Shown here: positions 40,133 through 49,546 of the stretch, one piece after another
Position numbering within the stretch: the stretch's first letter is position 1
Layout: each line of letters begins with the position of its first letter
NCBI RefSeq assembly: GCF_001524445.2
Contig: NZ_CP013417.1
Coordinates: 1,984,001 to 2,048,000, forward strand
Length of the DNA: 64,000 nucleotides
Direction of reading: 5' to 3'
Source of the DNA: Burkholderia savannae
GTDB lineage: Bacteria > Pseudomonadota > Gammaproteobacteria > Burkholderiales > Burkholderiaceae
Made by a program: the position numbers and the translations under genes
Notes under the pieces: generated by a model
Seen by the model: the letters and a program-made list of their open reading frames with translations, nothing else
Told to the model about the DNA's origin: nothing
The model's database searches: none

Positions 40133-42601
40133 TCAGCGCGACGCGTGCTGCGTCGCGGATTCGCAAGCGACGGGCGCGGGCGTGCCGTCGAGCTGCAGCG
40201 TGTCGGGGAGCGCGGCGGGCGTGCAGATCGTCTTCGCGCCGGCGCGCACGACGAGCTTCGCGCGCGGCTGCACCTGCGTCAGGTACGCGGCACCGGCCTC
40301 GCCGACGATGCCGAGCTCCTTGCCGGTCGCGGCGTCCTGCACCGATGCGCCGAACGGCACCGGTGCGCCGCCGTCGCCCGTCAGCGTGACGAACACGTTG
40401 CGCCCGCGCGCCGCGTTGAACTTGAGGTAGCCGATCGCGCCGTCCGTCAGCACGGTGCGCTGGATCGGGTTCGTCACGTCGGTGTCGAGGCCGAGCTTCT
40501 CCACGCTCACGGCCGCGTCGTACACGTTGTACGGCGACACGCCGTCGATCACCGCAAAGCCGCGCGCATTCGTGCGGGCGTAAGTGCCGGACAGCGGCAC
40601 GCCGGGCACCCCGTCGGTCGACACGAGCAGGCGCGTGTCGCCTGCGTTGCCGTTCGCGTGCGCGGTCACGCCGTAGCGCGTCGCGACGAACGAGCCGTCG
40701 AGCTCGAGCGACGCCGACGCGTACGAATTCGCGACCGTGGACGCCTGAGCGGTGAGCTGGTAGGAAGGCGTGCGCTGCCGCAAGCTCGCGTTGGCCGACG
40801 CGCGGCCGTCGGTCGTGCCGCCGTATAGCTGATAGGTGCGGCCGTTCATGCCGTCGTAGATGTAGCCCGCGTTCACGCTCGTGCCGCCCTGGCCGGCCGA
40901 CACGCTCGACGTGAGCGTCTGGCGCTCGCCGAGCGGCAGCGTCGCCGTCAGCGACACCTGGTTGCCGCCGCCGCCCGCGCCTTGCGTGCGGAACGCGGAG
41001 AAGCTCATGTTCACGCTCTTCAGGCCGCCGAGCGAGAACGCGCGCGTGAGCGTCACGCCGATGCGTTGATCGGACGGGCGCGCCCAGTAGGTCGTCTGGT
41101 CGTACGAGAAGTAGGCCGACGTGTCGCCGAAGCGCTTCGACAGCATCGCCGAATAGCGCTGCTTGCTGTTCGCGAGACTCGACGCGCTCGGGTCGCCCGA
41201 GAACTGCTGGAAGTTCGTGTAGTCGCGCTCGGAGAAGCGATAGCCGAAGAAGCGCACGTCGGCGTCGAGCGCGTCGAAGTGCTTCGAATAGTTGATCCGG
41301 TACGAGTTGCCGTGCTTCGTCCGGCCGCTCCACCAGAGCGTCGCGCGCGCATGCGTGATGTCCGCCGACAGCGCGCCGAAGCGGCCGAAATCGCGGCCGA
41401 CGCCGAACGCGACCGACGTGTAGCCGGACGCCGCGATGAGCCCGCCGTAGACGGTCACGTCCAACGGCAGCCCGTACGCGGCCTCGGCGAAGCCGAACCA
41501 CGGCGTGATGCCCGCGCCGCCGAACGTGCGCGGCTTGCCGAGCGCGCTCTTGTAGCGCAGTTGCCCTTCGCGCGCGAGAAACGGCACCGACGCGGTCGCG
41601 ACCTGGAAGCGCTGGACCGAGCCGTCCTCTTCCTCGACGACGACGTCGAGCGTGCCCTGCACGCTCGTGTTGAGGTTCGACAGCGCGAACGCGCCCGGCG
41701 ACACCTTCGTCATGTACAGCACGCGGCCGTCCTGCATCACCTTGACGATCGCGTTCGTGCGCGCGACGCCCGTGACGAGCGGCGCGTAGCCGCGCATCGA
41801 CGGCGGCAGCATCCGGTCGTCGCTCTTCAGCGCAACGCCCGACATCGAGAACGTGCTGAAGATGTCCGAATCGACGTAGATCTCGCCGAACGACAGCGTC
41901 GACTGGATCGACGGCAGCGCGCGGTACGCGTAGAGCTGGTTGAAGCGGAACGCGCGGTCCGCGTAGACGGAGCCGCCCGCGTTCGTCTGCGCCTGATAGT
42001 CGCCGCGAAAGCGCCACGCGCCCCAGTTCGCGCCGATCGTGCCGTACGCCTGCACCGAGTTGTTCTGCTGCGCGCCGCCGCCGAACGCGTGGTTCGCGTT
42101 CGCGAGCACGCGATAGTCGAGCATCGCGCCGCTCACGCCGTCGCTCCAGCGCTCGGGCGGCAGGTACGACGTGTCGGTGAATTCGAGCGCCGCTTGCGGA
42201 ATCGTGATTTTCAGGCGCCCTTCGCCCTTCTGGTAGCGGATCGTCACGCCCTCGATCGCGGAAAGATCCGCGCAGCGCCCGCCCATCACGCGCGGCATGT
42301 CGTTGACGAGCGACTTCTTCAGGCCGAACTGCGCGACGAGCTCGGGCGTGATGCACGCGCGCGCGCCCGCCCCTTCGCGCTCGCCGACGAATTCGATCTG
42401 CCGCAGGCCGTAGAACACGTCGTTCACCTGCACGTCGAGCAGATAGGTGCCCGGCAGCGTGTAGTCCGCCTGCGCGAACTGCGACAGGTCGACTTCGTTC
42501 TTGCCGTCGATGCTCAGGAACGACGAATTGAACTCCGTCGCCCGGGCATGGCTGCCGGCGACCAGCATGGACACGCAGAGGAAGAAAAGTCTGATTCGCA
42601 C
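40133..42601 (-). CDS. Outer-membrane fimbrial usher (FimD/PapC family)
   Basis: An 822-residue usher with a signal peptide (MRIRLFFLCVSMLVAGSHARA), the N-terminal chaperone-binding domain (FNSSFLSIDGKNEVDLSQF, LPGTYLLDVQVN), a long beta-barrel with a plug (RGYAPLVTGVARTNAIVKV, DLNTSV-like FALSNLNTS) and C-terminal domains. The length is typical for the family. It lies between the pilin and chaperone genes. In most such operons the chaperone gene comes before the usher gene, so this order is less common. Confidence 0.96.
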   Translation of the reverse strand: MRIRLFFLCVSMLVAGSHARATEFNSSFLSIDGKNEVDLSQFAQADYTLPGTYLLDVQVNDVFYGLRQIEFVGEREGAGARACITPELVAQFGLKKSLVNDMPRVMGGRCADLSAIEGVTIRYQKGEGRLKITIPQAALEFTDTSYLPPERWSDGVSGAMLDYRVLANANHAFGGGAQQNNSVQAYGTIGANWGAWRFRGDYQAQTNAGGSVYADRAFRFNQLYAYRALPSIQSTLSFGEIYVDSDIFSTFSMSGVALKSDDRMLPPSMRGYAPLVTGVARTNAIVKVMQDGRVLYMTKVSPGAFALSNLNTSVQGTLDVVVEEEDGSVQRFQVATASVPFLAREGQLRYKSALGKPRTFGGAGITPWFGFAEAAYGLPLDVTVYGGLIAASGYTSVAFGVGRDFGRFGALSADITHARATLWWSGRTKHGNSYRINYSKHFDALDADVRFFGYRFSERDYTNFQQFSGDPSASSLANSKQRYSAMLSKRFGDTSAYFSYDQTTYWARPSDQRIGVTLTRAFSLGGLKSVNMSFSAFRTQGAGGGGNQVSLTATLPLGERQTLTSSVSAGQGGTSVNAGYIYDGMNGRTYQLYGGTTDGRASANASLRQRTPSYQLTAQASTVANSYASASLELDGSFVATRYGVTAHANGNAGDTRLLVSTDGVPGVPLSGTYARTNARGFAVIDGVSPYNVYDAAVSVEKLGLDTDVTNPIQRTVLTDGAIGYLKFNAARGRNVFVTLTGDGGAPVPFGASVQDAATGKELGIVGEAGAAYLTQVQPRAKLVVRAGAKTICTPAALPDTLQLDGTPAPVACESATQHASR

Positions 42602-42725
42602 GCCGACTGACTGAAACCGTAACGGGATGGGGATCGCGGGGAAAACGGGAATGCGAGAAGGATTCGCGCGAGGAAGGGGCGCGCGCGCCCTTTCCTCGCT
42701 GGGCGGCTCGTCGAGCCGCGCGGGC

Positions 42726-43238
42726 TTACTGGTAGCGAACGGTGAAATTCGCGACGCCGTCGGCCGTGCCCGGCGTGACGCTCGCGGCGGTCGCTTCGTA
42801 CATCGCGGAGAAGCGCGCGACGCTCGTGCCGTTGCTCAGCACGAGCGGGCCCTTCTGCTCCACGCCGTTGTCGAGATCTTCGCCCGACGCCGATTGCAGG
42901 CGGATGCCGACGTTCTTCGCCGAGCCGACAGTGGCGATCAGCTTCGGCTGCGTCGCGTTCGACGTGCCCGTGAACGTGAAGTACGCGTTCTTCGCGACGC
43001 TCGTGTCGCAGTCGACGAGGTTGATGTCGAAGTTCTGCGGAGTCGACTTGTCGCCCGCCGCCTTGAACTTGTTGGTCGGGACGAAGCCGAGACGCACGGT
43101 CTGATCCACCGAGCCCGCGTCGATGCCGCATGCGCCCGCGACGATCTCGCCCGTGAAGTTGATGATGCCGTTGCCGGCGGCGAACGCCGATGTGGACAGG
43201 GCGGCGAAGGCGACGGCGGACAGGAGTGCTTTTTTCAT
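42726..43238 (-). CDS. Major fimbrial subunit (type 1-like pilin)
   Basis: A 170-residue pilin with a signal peptide (MKKALLSAVAFAALSTSAFA). Two Cys positioned for the subunit disulphide (IVAGACGI, NLVDCDTS) and the C-terminal strand FTVRYQ with penultimate Tyr are typical of chaperone-usher fimbriae. It is the first gene of the operon and is followed after 124 bp by the usher. The 5' region is AT-rich, like many fimbrial promoters. Confidence 0.95.
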   Translation of the reverse strand: MKKALLSAVAFAALSTSAFAAGNGIINFTGEIVAGACGIDAGSVDQTVRLGFVPTNKFKAAGDKSTPQNFDINLVDCDTSVAKNAYFTFTGTSNATQPKLIATVGSAKNVGIRLQSASGEDLDNGVEQKGPLVLSNGTSVARFSAMYEATAASVTPGTADGVANFTVRYQ

Positions 43239-44310
43239 GGCTGATTCCGTAACGTGACTAATGAGGTTTTGACGATTTGTCGGACGTGTTCGCAATGCAA
43301 GGAAATGCGCCGCAATGCGTTGGCCTGGTTCGTCGCGACGGGCCGAATTATCAATATGATTTGGAAAGTATTTTGTAAATCATTGTCAGATTATCGCCTT
43401 ACAAACGATTTGCTCGTGGTGCCGGAGAATTTCGGAAATGCGGCGATTTGCCGCACTTTTACGCCAAGCGGCGACTCCGATTATTTGATGTTAATGCATT
43501 GTTTTAATTGGGAATATTGGCCTTTCTCCGGCGTGTCGACATAGGTATGGAAGGCCGCCGACAGATCTGCCCCGAGGTGCCGAAGAGACGTTTGCTTTTT
43601 GACTTTTCTGTAAGAGTTGTCAAATCGCAACGTCAAAAAATTCCTTTCAATCAATTATGAGATATCAATCTCATTAAAAATTATTGACGCAATCGTTTGC
43701 GAATCCATGAAATCTCACGGCCCACATGTTTTCATTTTATGCAATCATTTCAATATTCATGAATTTGAATTTATTTGACAATTAAATTGCACATTTGTAT
43801 TTATGAGATAAGTCGATTCGCGACTTAATTCATTTGCAATCGTTTGCCGATTGAGAGTGCGCGTGCTCAAACGTTTGCCGATGTCGCCGAACGAAAAGAC
43901 CGTGGAATTCGCTCGGGGGCGGCCCTCCCCCGCCGTGCGGATCGGGGCAATTCGGCGATTCGGCGGCTGCCGGATGCGATCCGCAACGCGCCGGCGGGCC
44001 CCGAATCGATCGAGCGCCGCGCGGGGTTGCGAGATGGCGGCGCGCTGGCGCGAGCTACCCCGATCGAGACGATCGGCCGACGCACGTTCGAACGGCGTCA
44101 CGCGTGCAATGGGAAGCGACGTGCGAAGCGAAGCGGAAAGCGGGAAGCGAAACGGAAAGCGAAGCGGCCGGATCGCCCGCCGAGCGCGAGCGCCGGGCGC
44201 TTCGCCGACGATGCCGAGCGGCAGCGGTGCGGCTCGCCGACGGGTGCGCATCGCGTGTTGCGCATCGCGAAGGCCGCCAATATGCGGATCGCGCACGGCC
44301 GACGCGGCCG

Positions 44311-44346
44311 GCCCGGCTAACGCGCGAGAGCGCCCGTTAGCCGGGC
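44311..44346. repeat. Perfect 12-bp inverted repeat
   Basis: Arms GCCCGGCTAACG (44311-44322) and CGTTAGCCGGGC (44335-44346) enclose 12 bp. The hairpin would be very stable, but no T-run follows on either strand, so a simple terminator is unlikely. Confidence 0.9.
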
Positions 44347-44544
44347 GATGATGCGCAATGCGCAGGCGGTGGATAGGATTTCGCGGGCGCGCGTCGCCCA
44401 CGCGGAATCAGCGAGGCAACAAGACGAGAATTGAAAACCGCGGCGCGGATGCGAAGCGACGCGTTCGGCGTCGCGGGAATGCTTCGCGAATTCACGCGCG
44501 GGCGACGCGCGCGGGTCGATTAGCGGCGCTTGCCGCGCCGAATC

Positions 44545-44604
44545 TGCGTATCGACGTGCGTATCGACGTGCGTATCGACCCGCGTATCGACCTCCGTATC
44601 GACG
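44545..44604. repeat. Five 12-bp tandem repeats
   Basis: Five units of TGCGTATCGACG type, each differing by at most two or three bases, in non-coding DNA about 180 bp from the end of the oprA-type gene. Confidence 0.92.
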
Positions 44605-44785
44605 TGCCGAGCGTCACAACGGCCGGACGATCGGCCCTCACCGCTCAGCGAACCAGGACAGCGGCGCACCGGCGCGCAACGAATCCGACGCTGCGACGCG
44701 CCAACGCCACGCACGGCGCACTACCTGAGCCGACGGGCACGCATGCCGAGGCCACGCGGCGCGCCCGATCAGCTCGAACGCTAGC

Positions 44786-46393
44786 TCAGGCTTGCGGACA
44801 GATGTCCCCGCCACCGCACGCGGCGCGCGACCAGCCGCCGCCGAGCGCGCGATACAGCGCGATCGCGTTCGTGAGCCGCAGCTGCTTCAGGCGAATCAGC
44901 TCCTGCCCGGATTCGAACGTGCTGCGCTGCGCGTCGAGCAGTTCGAGATAGCTCGCGACGCCGCTGCCGTAGCGCCGCTGCGCGAGCCGCAGCCGCTCGG
45001 TGTCCGCGCCGTACGCCGCCTGCTGCGCGGCGAGCTGCGCGTCGATCTGATCGCGGGCCGCGAGCGCGTCGGCGACTTCGCGAAACGCCGTCTGGATCGT
45101 CTTCTCGTAGTCGGCCACCGCGATGTCCTTGCGCGCGTCGGCGACGTCGAGGTTCGCACGATTGCGCCCGCCCGCGAAGATCGGCAGCGTGAGTCGCGGC
45201 GCGAACGTCCACACGCTCGAGCCGGCCGAGAAGAGCCCCGAGAACGCATCGCTGACCGAACCGGCGTCGGTGGTCAGCGTGATGCGCGGGAAGAACGCCG
45301 CGCGCGCGGCGCCGATGTTCGCGTTCGCCGCAACGAGCCGCTGCTCGGCCTGCCGGATGTCCGGCCGCTGTTCGAGCAGATCCGACGGCAGCCCCGGCGA
45401 CACCGGCGCGACGGCGAACTCGTCGAGCGCGGGCGCGCCGGCGGGCAACGTCGTCGTGAAATCGCCCGCGAGCAGCTTCAGCGCGCTCGTCGCCTGCGTA
45501 TGCTCGCGCTCGAGCGCCGCCTTCGACGCGCGCGCCGACGCGACGAGCATCTCGGCCGTGCGCAGCTCGATCGCCGTGCTCGTGCCGGCCGCGTAGCGGC
45601 GCTGCGTGAGCGCGTACGTCGCGTCGCGCGCGGCGAGCGTGCGCTCGGCGAGCGCCAGTTGATCGACGAGCGCGCGCTCGGCCACGTAAGCGGACGCGAC
45701 CTCGGCGATCAGGCTGATGTGCGCCGCGCGCCGCCCTTCGGCCGTCGCGAAGTATTCGGCGAGCGCCGCGTCGGACAGGCTCTTCACGCGGCCGAACAGA
45801 TCGATCTCGAACGCGCTCACGCCGACGCCCGCGCGATACAGCGTGCTCGTCGCGCTCTCGCGCAGCACCGGGTCGTACTGGCGCGTGCGCTCGTAGCCGA
45901 GATTGCCGTCGATCGACGGCAGCCGGTCCGCGCGCGCGACGCCGTACAGGCCGCGCGCTTCCTGAATGCGCAGCGTCGCGATCCGCAGGTCGCGATTGTT
46001 CGCGAGCGCCGCGTCGATCAGCGTGCGCAGCGACGGATCGGTGAAGTACGCGCGCCAGTCGTCGAGGCGCATGTCGTGCGTGTCGTGCGTGTCGTGTACC
46101 TCTTGCAGCTCGTGCAGCTCATGCATCTCGTGCGCGCCGCTCGCGTTCGCCGCGTCACGCGCGCCGGGCATGCCGCGCGCGCCGCCGTCGGCCGCCGATG
46201 CCGCCGCATCGCGCGACGCCGCCGCGTCCGTTCGCGCATAGCTCGCCGGCACGGGCGCGGCCGGCCGCTCGTAGCGCGGCGCGAGCGTGCAGCCCGCGAC
46301 AAGCGCCGCCGCGAGCGCGATCGGCCACGCCCGAGGCGCGCCCGGCCGCCCCGAACGGCATGATCCGTTTCGCACGGACAGAGGTGTCATCAT
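44786..46393 (-). CDS. oprA: RND efflux outer-membrane channel, NodT/OprM family (OprA)
   Basis: A 535-residue outer-membrane lipoprotein: lipobox LVAGCTLAP with Cys near residue 35, and two tandem outer-membrane factor repeats (DLFGRVKSLSDAALAEYFAT; LPIFAGGRNRANLDVADARKDIAVADYEKTIQTAFREVADAL). It forms the trimeric exit duct for the AmrA-AmrB pump. Compared with family members it carries a His/Glu/Asp-rich insertion near residues 86-107 (HELHELQEVHDTHDTHDM) made by short tandem repeats, after an Ala/Asp-rich stretch. It follows amrB by 5 bp. Confidence 0.93.
   Translation of the reverse strand: MMTPLSVRNGSCRSGRPGAPRAWPIALAAALVAGCTLAPRYERPAAPVPASYARTDAAASRDAAASAADGGARGMPGARDAANASGAHEMHELHELQEVHDTHDTHDMRLDDWRAYFTDPSLRTLIDAALANNRDLRIATLRIQEARGLYGVARADRLPSIDGNLGYERTRQYDPVLRESATSTLYRAGVGVSAFEIDLFGRVKSLSDAALAEYFATAEGRRAAHISLIAEVASAYVAERALVDQLALAERTLAARDATYALTQRRYAAGTSTAIELRTAEMLVASARASKAALEREHTQATSALKLLAGDFTTTLPAGAPALDEFAVAPVSPGLPSDLLEQRPDIRQAEQRLVAANANIGAARAAFFPRITLTTDAGSVSDAFSGLFSAGSSVWTFAPRLTLPIFAGGRNRANLDVADARKDIAVADYEKTIQTAFREVADALAARDQIDAQLAAQQAAYGADTERLRLAQRRYGSGVASYLELLDAQRSTFESGQELIRLKQLRLTNAIALYRALGGGWSRAACGGGDICPQA
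46071..46132. repeat. Short tandem repeats coding a His-rich segment in oprA
   Basis: Imperfect 9-bp units (GTCGTGCGT, then CTCGTGCAG and relatives) repeat in frame and encode alternating His-Asp-Thr, His-Glu-Leu and His-Glu-Met triplets. Confidence 0.85.
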
Positions 46394-46398
46394 CGCTT

Positions 46399-49300
46399 TC
46401 ACTTGATCTCCAGGGCCGCATTCGCGCCGCCGCGGCGGCGCGGGCTCACGTCGAACACGCGGCCGACGCACACGAAAAAGAGCGGGACGAGGAAGATCGC
46501 GAACAGCGTCGCGCTGATCACGCCGCCGAGCACGCCCGTGCCGATCGCGACCTGCGCGCCGGACGCGGCGCCCGTCGCGAACGCGAGCGGCAGCACGCCC
46601 ACGCCGAACGCGAGCGACGTCATCACGATCGGTCGCAGCCGCAGCCGCGCCGCTTCGAGCGCCGCGTCGGCGAGCGACCTCCCCTGCGCGACCAGATCCT
46701 TCGCGACCTCGACGATCAGGATCGCGTTCTTCGCGGACAACCCGATCGTCGCGATCAGCCCCACCTTGAAATAGATGTCGTTGGGCATTGCGCGCAGCGT
46801 GACGCCCGCCACCGCGCCGATCACGCCGAGCGGCACGACGAGCATCACCGCGAACGGAATCGACCAGCTCTCGTACAGCGCCGCGAGCGCGAGAAACACG
46901 ACGAGCACCGACAGCGCGAACAGCATCGGCGCCTGCGCGCCCGACAGCCGCTCCTCGTACGACTGCCCGGACCACGCATAGCCGACGCCCGCGGGCAGCG
47001 CCGACGCGATCCGCTCGATCGCCGCCATCGCCTCGCCGCTGCTGTGCCCGGCCGCCGCCGAGCCGTTGATCGTAAACGACGGGAAGCCGTTGTAGCGCGT
47101 CAGCTGCGGCGGGCCTATCGTCCATTGCAGCGTCGCGAACGCCGCGAGCGGCACCATCTCGCCGCGTGCGTTGCGCACGCGCAGCTTCGTCACGTCGTCG
47201 GGATCGAGCCGGTGCGGCCCGTCGGCCTGCACGATCACGCGGCGCACCTGCGCGCCGTGCATGAAATCGCCGATGTAGTCGGAGCCGAACATCACCGCGA
47301 GCGTCGCGTTGATCTCGTCCATCGACACGCCGAGCGCCGACGCCTTCGCGCGATCGATGTCGAGCTTCAACTGCGGCGCGTCCTGCGTGCCGGCGAACAT
47401 CAGATCGGCGAGCACGGGGTTCTTGCGCCCGTCGGCGAGCAGCTTCTCGCGCGCGGCGGCGAGCGCCGCGTAGCCGAGCCCGCCGCGATCCTGCAAGCGG
47501 AAATCGAAGCCGCCCGTCGAGCCGAGGTCGGGCAACGCGGGCGAATTCATTGCGAACACCGTCGTGTTCGGCGTGCCCGCGAAGCGTTCGTTGATCCGCG
47601 CGACGATCGCCTGCACCTGGTCGTGCGCGCGCTTGCGCTCCTTCCAGTCCTTCAGCGTGACGAAGATCATCCCGCCGTTCGGCCCCTCGCCGTACAGGTT
47701 GAAGCCGCCGAGCGCGAACGTGTACGCGCTCGGCTCCTCGCCGCGCACGTATTCCTCGACGCGCCGCACGCTCTGCATCGTCTCCGCGAGCGGCGTGCCC
47801 TGCGGGCGCACCACCATCACCATGAAATTGCCCTGGTCCTCGTCCGGCAGGAACGCGGTCGGCAGCTTCGTGATCAGCAGCGCCGCGAGCGCCGTCAGCG
47901 CGCCATAGACGACGAGCCAGCGCAGCGGGCGCTCGAGCACCTGCCCGACGCGCCGCGTGTAGCGGCCGGTCGAGCGCGCGACGAAGCGGTTGAACCAGCC
48001 GAAGAAGCCGCCCTTGTCGTGATGGTCGTCGGCCACCGGCTTGAGCAGCGTCGCGCAGAGCGCCGGCGTGAGCGACAGCGCGAGAAACGCCGAGAAGCCA
48101 ATCGACACCGCCAGCGCGAGCGCGAACTGCCGGTAGATGTTGCCGACCGCGCCGCCGAAGAACGCCATCGGCACGAACACCGACGTCAGCACGACGGTGA
48201 TCCCGACGATCGCGCCGCTGATCTGCTTCATCGCCTTCACGGTCGCCTCGTACGGCGGCAGCTTTTCCTCGACCATCAGCCGCTCGACGTTCTCGACGAC
48301 GACGATCGCGTCGTCGACGAGGATGCCGATCGCGAGCACCATCCCGAACATCGTCAGCACGTTGATCGAGAAGCCCGCGGCGAGCATCGCGCCGAACGTG
48401 CCGAGAAGCGCGACGGGCACGACGAGCGTCGGAATCAGCGTCGCGCGCAGGTTCTGCATGAAGAGGAACATCACCGCGAACACGAGCACGCCCGCCTCGA
48501 CGAGCGTCGTCACGACCTTGCTCATCGACACGCGCACGAACGACGACGTCTCGTACGGAATCTGATACTTGACGCCCGGCGGGAAGAACGTCGACAGCTC
48601 GTCCATCGTCGCGCGGATGCGCTTCTCGGTCGCGACCGCGTTCGAGCCCGGCGCGAGCTTGATGCCCATGCCGGTCGCCGTCTTGCCGTTCACGAACGAC
48701 GGATAGTTGTAGTCGTTGCCGCCGAACTCGACGCGCGCGACGTCGCGCAGGAAGAGCGTCGAGCCGTCGGCGCGCGCGCGCAGCGCGATCGCGCCGAACG
48801 CGTCGGGCGTCGCGAGCGGCGCGTCGGCGAGCACGGTCGCCGCGATCGGCGCGCTGTCGGGCACCGCGCTGCGGCCGATGTCGCCGATCGTCACGCGCGC
48901 GTTGTGCGCGCGCACGGCGGCCGCGATGTCCGACGCCGTCAGGTTCAGCGCCGCCATCTTGACCGGGTCCGGCCAGATCCGCATCGCGTATTCGGCGCCC
49001 CAGAACTGCACCTTGCCGACGCCCTCGACGCGCCGCAGCGCCTGCACGACGTTCGCCGACGCGTATTCGCCGAGCTGCACCGCCGACAGCCGCCCGTCCT
49101 CCGACGTGAGCGACACCACGAGCTGGATGTTGTCGGCCGCCTTCTCGACCGAGATGCCGTCGCGCCGCACGGGCTCGGGCAGCCGCGCCTCGACGGTCTT
49201 CAGGCGGTTCTGCACGTCGACGGCCGCGAGATCGGCGCTCACGCCCTGCTTGAACGTGAGGTACAGCGACGCCTGGCCGGCGCTGCTCGTCGCCGACGTA

Positions 49301-49530
49301 TACAGCAGGCCGGGCACGCCGTTCATCTCGCGCTCGATCACGGCCGTGACCGATTCCTCGACGACCTGCGCGGACGCGCCCGGATATGTCGCGTAAATGC
49401 TGACGACGGGCGGCGCGATGTCCGGATACTGCGCGACGGGCAGCGCGCGGATCGCGAAGACGCCGCCCATCATGATGAATAGCGAGATCACCCAGGCGAA
49501 CACCGGGCGACCGATGAAGAAACGAGCCAT
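46399..49530 (-). CDS. amrB: RND multidrug efflux transporter (AmrB, AcrB/MexB family)
   Basis: A 1043-residue HAE1-type RND transporter. It starts MARFFIGRPVFAWVISLF and contains the expected features: ALPVAQYPDIAPP, the porter domain, and the proton-relay Asp pair in GILVDDAIVVVENVERL near residue 405. Length and order fit the AmrAB-OprA pump of B. pseudomallei (aminoglycosides and macrolides). The neighbours also fit, because the same genome places this pump near the fimbriae and siderophore locus. Spacing to amrA is 16 bp. Confidence 0.96.
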   Translation of the reverse strand: MARFFIGRPVFAWVISLFIMMGGVFAIRALPVAQYPDIAPPVVSIYATYPGASAQVVEESVTAVIEREMNGVPGLLYTSATSSAGQASLYLTFKQGVSADLAAVDVQNRLKTVEARLPEPVRRDGISVEKAADNIQLVVSLTSEDGRLSAVQLGEYASANVVQALRRVEGVGKVQFWGAEYAMRIWPDPVKMAALNLTASDIAAAVRAHNARVTIGDIGRSAVPDSAPIAATVLADAPLATPDAFGAIALRARADGSTLFLRDVARVEFGGNDYNYPSFVNGKTATGMGIKLAPGSNAVATEKRIRATMDELSTFFPPGVKYQIPYETSSFVRVSMSKVVTTLVEAGVLVFAVMFLFMQNLRATLIPTLVVPVALLGTFGAMLAAGFSINVLTMFGMVLAIGILVDDAIVVVENVERLMVEEKLPPYEATVKAMKQISGAIVGITVVLTSVFVPMAFFGGAVGNIYRQFALALAVSIGFSAFLALSLTPALCATLLKPVADDHHDKGGFFGWFNRFVARSTGRYTRRVGQVLERPLRWLVVYGALTALAALLITKLPTAFLPDEDQGNFMVMVVRPQGTPLAETMQSVRRVEEYVRGEEPSAYTFALGGFNLYGEGPNGGMIFVTLKDWKERKRAHDQVQAIVARINERFAGTPNTTVFAMNSPALPDLGSTGGFDFRLQDRGGLGYAALAAAREKLLADGRKNPVLADLMFAGTQDAPQLKLDIDRAKASALGVSMDEINATLAVMFGSDYIGDFMHGAQVRRVIVQADGPHRLDPDDVTKLRVRNARGEMVPLAAFATLQWTIGPPQLTRYNGFPSFTINGSAAAGHSSGEAMAAIERIASALPAGVGYAWSGQSYEERLSGAQAPMLFALSVLVVFLALAALYESWSIPFAVMLVVPLGVIGAVAGVTLRAMPNDIYFKVGLIATIGLSAKNAILIVEVAKDLVAQGRSLADAALEAARLRLRPIVMTSLAFGVGVLPLAFATGAASGAQVAIGTGVLGGVISATLFAIFLVPLFFVCVGRVFDVSPRRRGGANAALEIK

Positions 49531-49546
49531 GATCGTGTCGTGCTTG

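Larger units (their letters stand above)
43239..44785. other. 1.5-kb region without a recognised gene; AT-rich half with operator-like sites
   Basis: From 43239 to about 43860 the sequence is strikingly AT-rich. It contains a promoter-like TTGACA-N17-TATTTA (43775-43803, plus strand), a palindrome of ATGAGAT arms (43657-43674) and three LacI/PurR-like palindromes (43687-43702, 43836-43847, 43867-43878). From 43860 to 44785 it is GC-rich, with purine-rich runs, a 12-bp inverted repeat and a 12-bp tandem repeat. The reading frames are short, start at weak codons and resemble nothing I know. It may hold the pilin promoter, a degraded gene or an RNA. Confidence 0.7.

Noticed and set aside
43254..43544. 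96-residue frame in the AT-rich region (plus strand)
   Set aside because: Starts at a weak GTG with no ribosome site, has no recognisable pattern, and overlaps the likely pilin promoter.
44311..44346. Inverted repeat as a rho-independent terminator
   Set aside because: No T-run on either side and no gene ends close by.
43757..44401. 214-residue frame on the minus strand
   Set aside because: Crosses the sharp change from GC-rich to AT-rich DNA and has no family resemblance or ribosome site.
46198..49482. Long plus-strand frame across the RND transporter gene
   Set aside because: Antisense shadow with His/Arg-rich composition; the minus strand encodes a clear AmrB.
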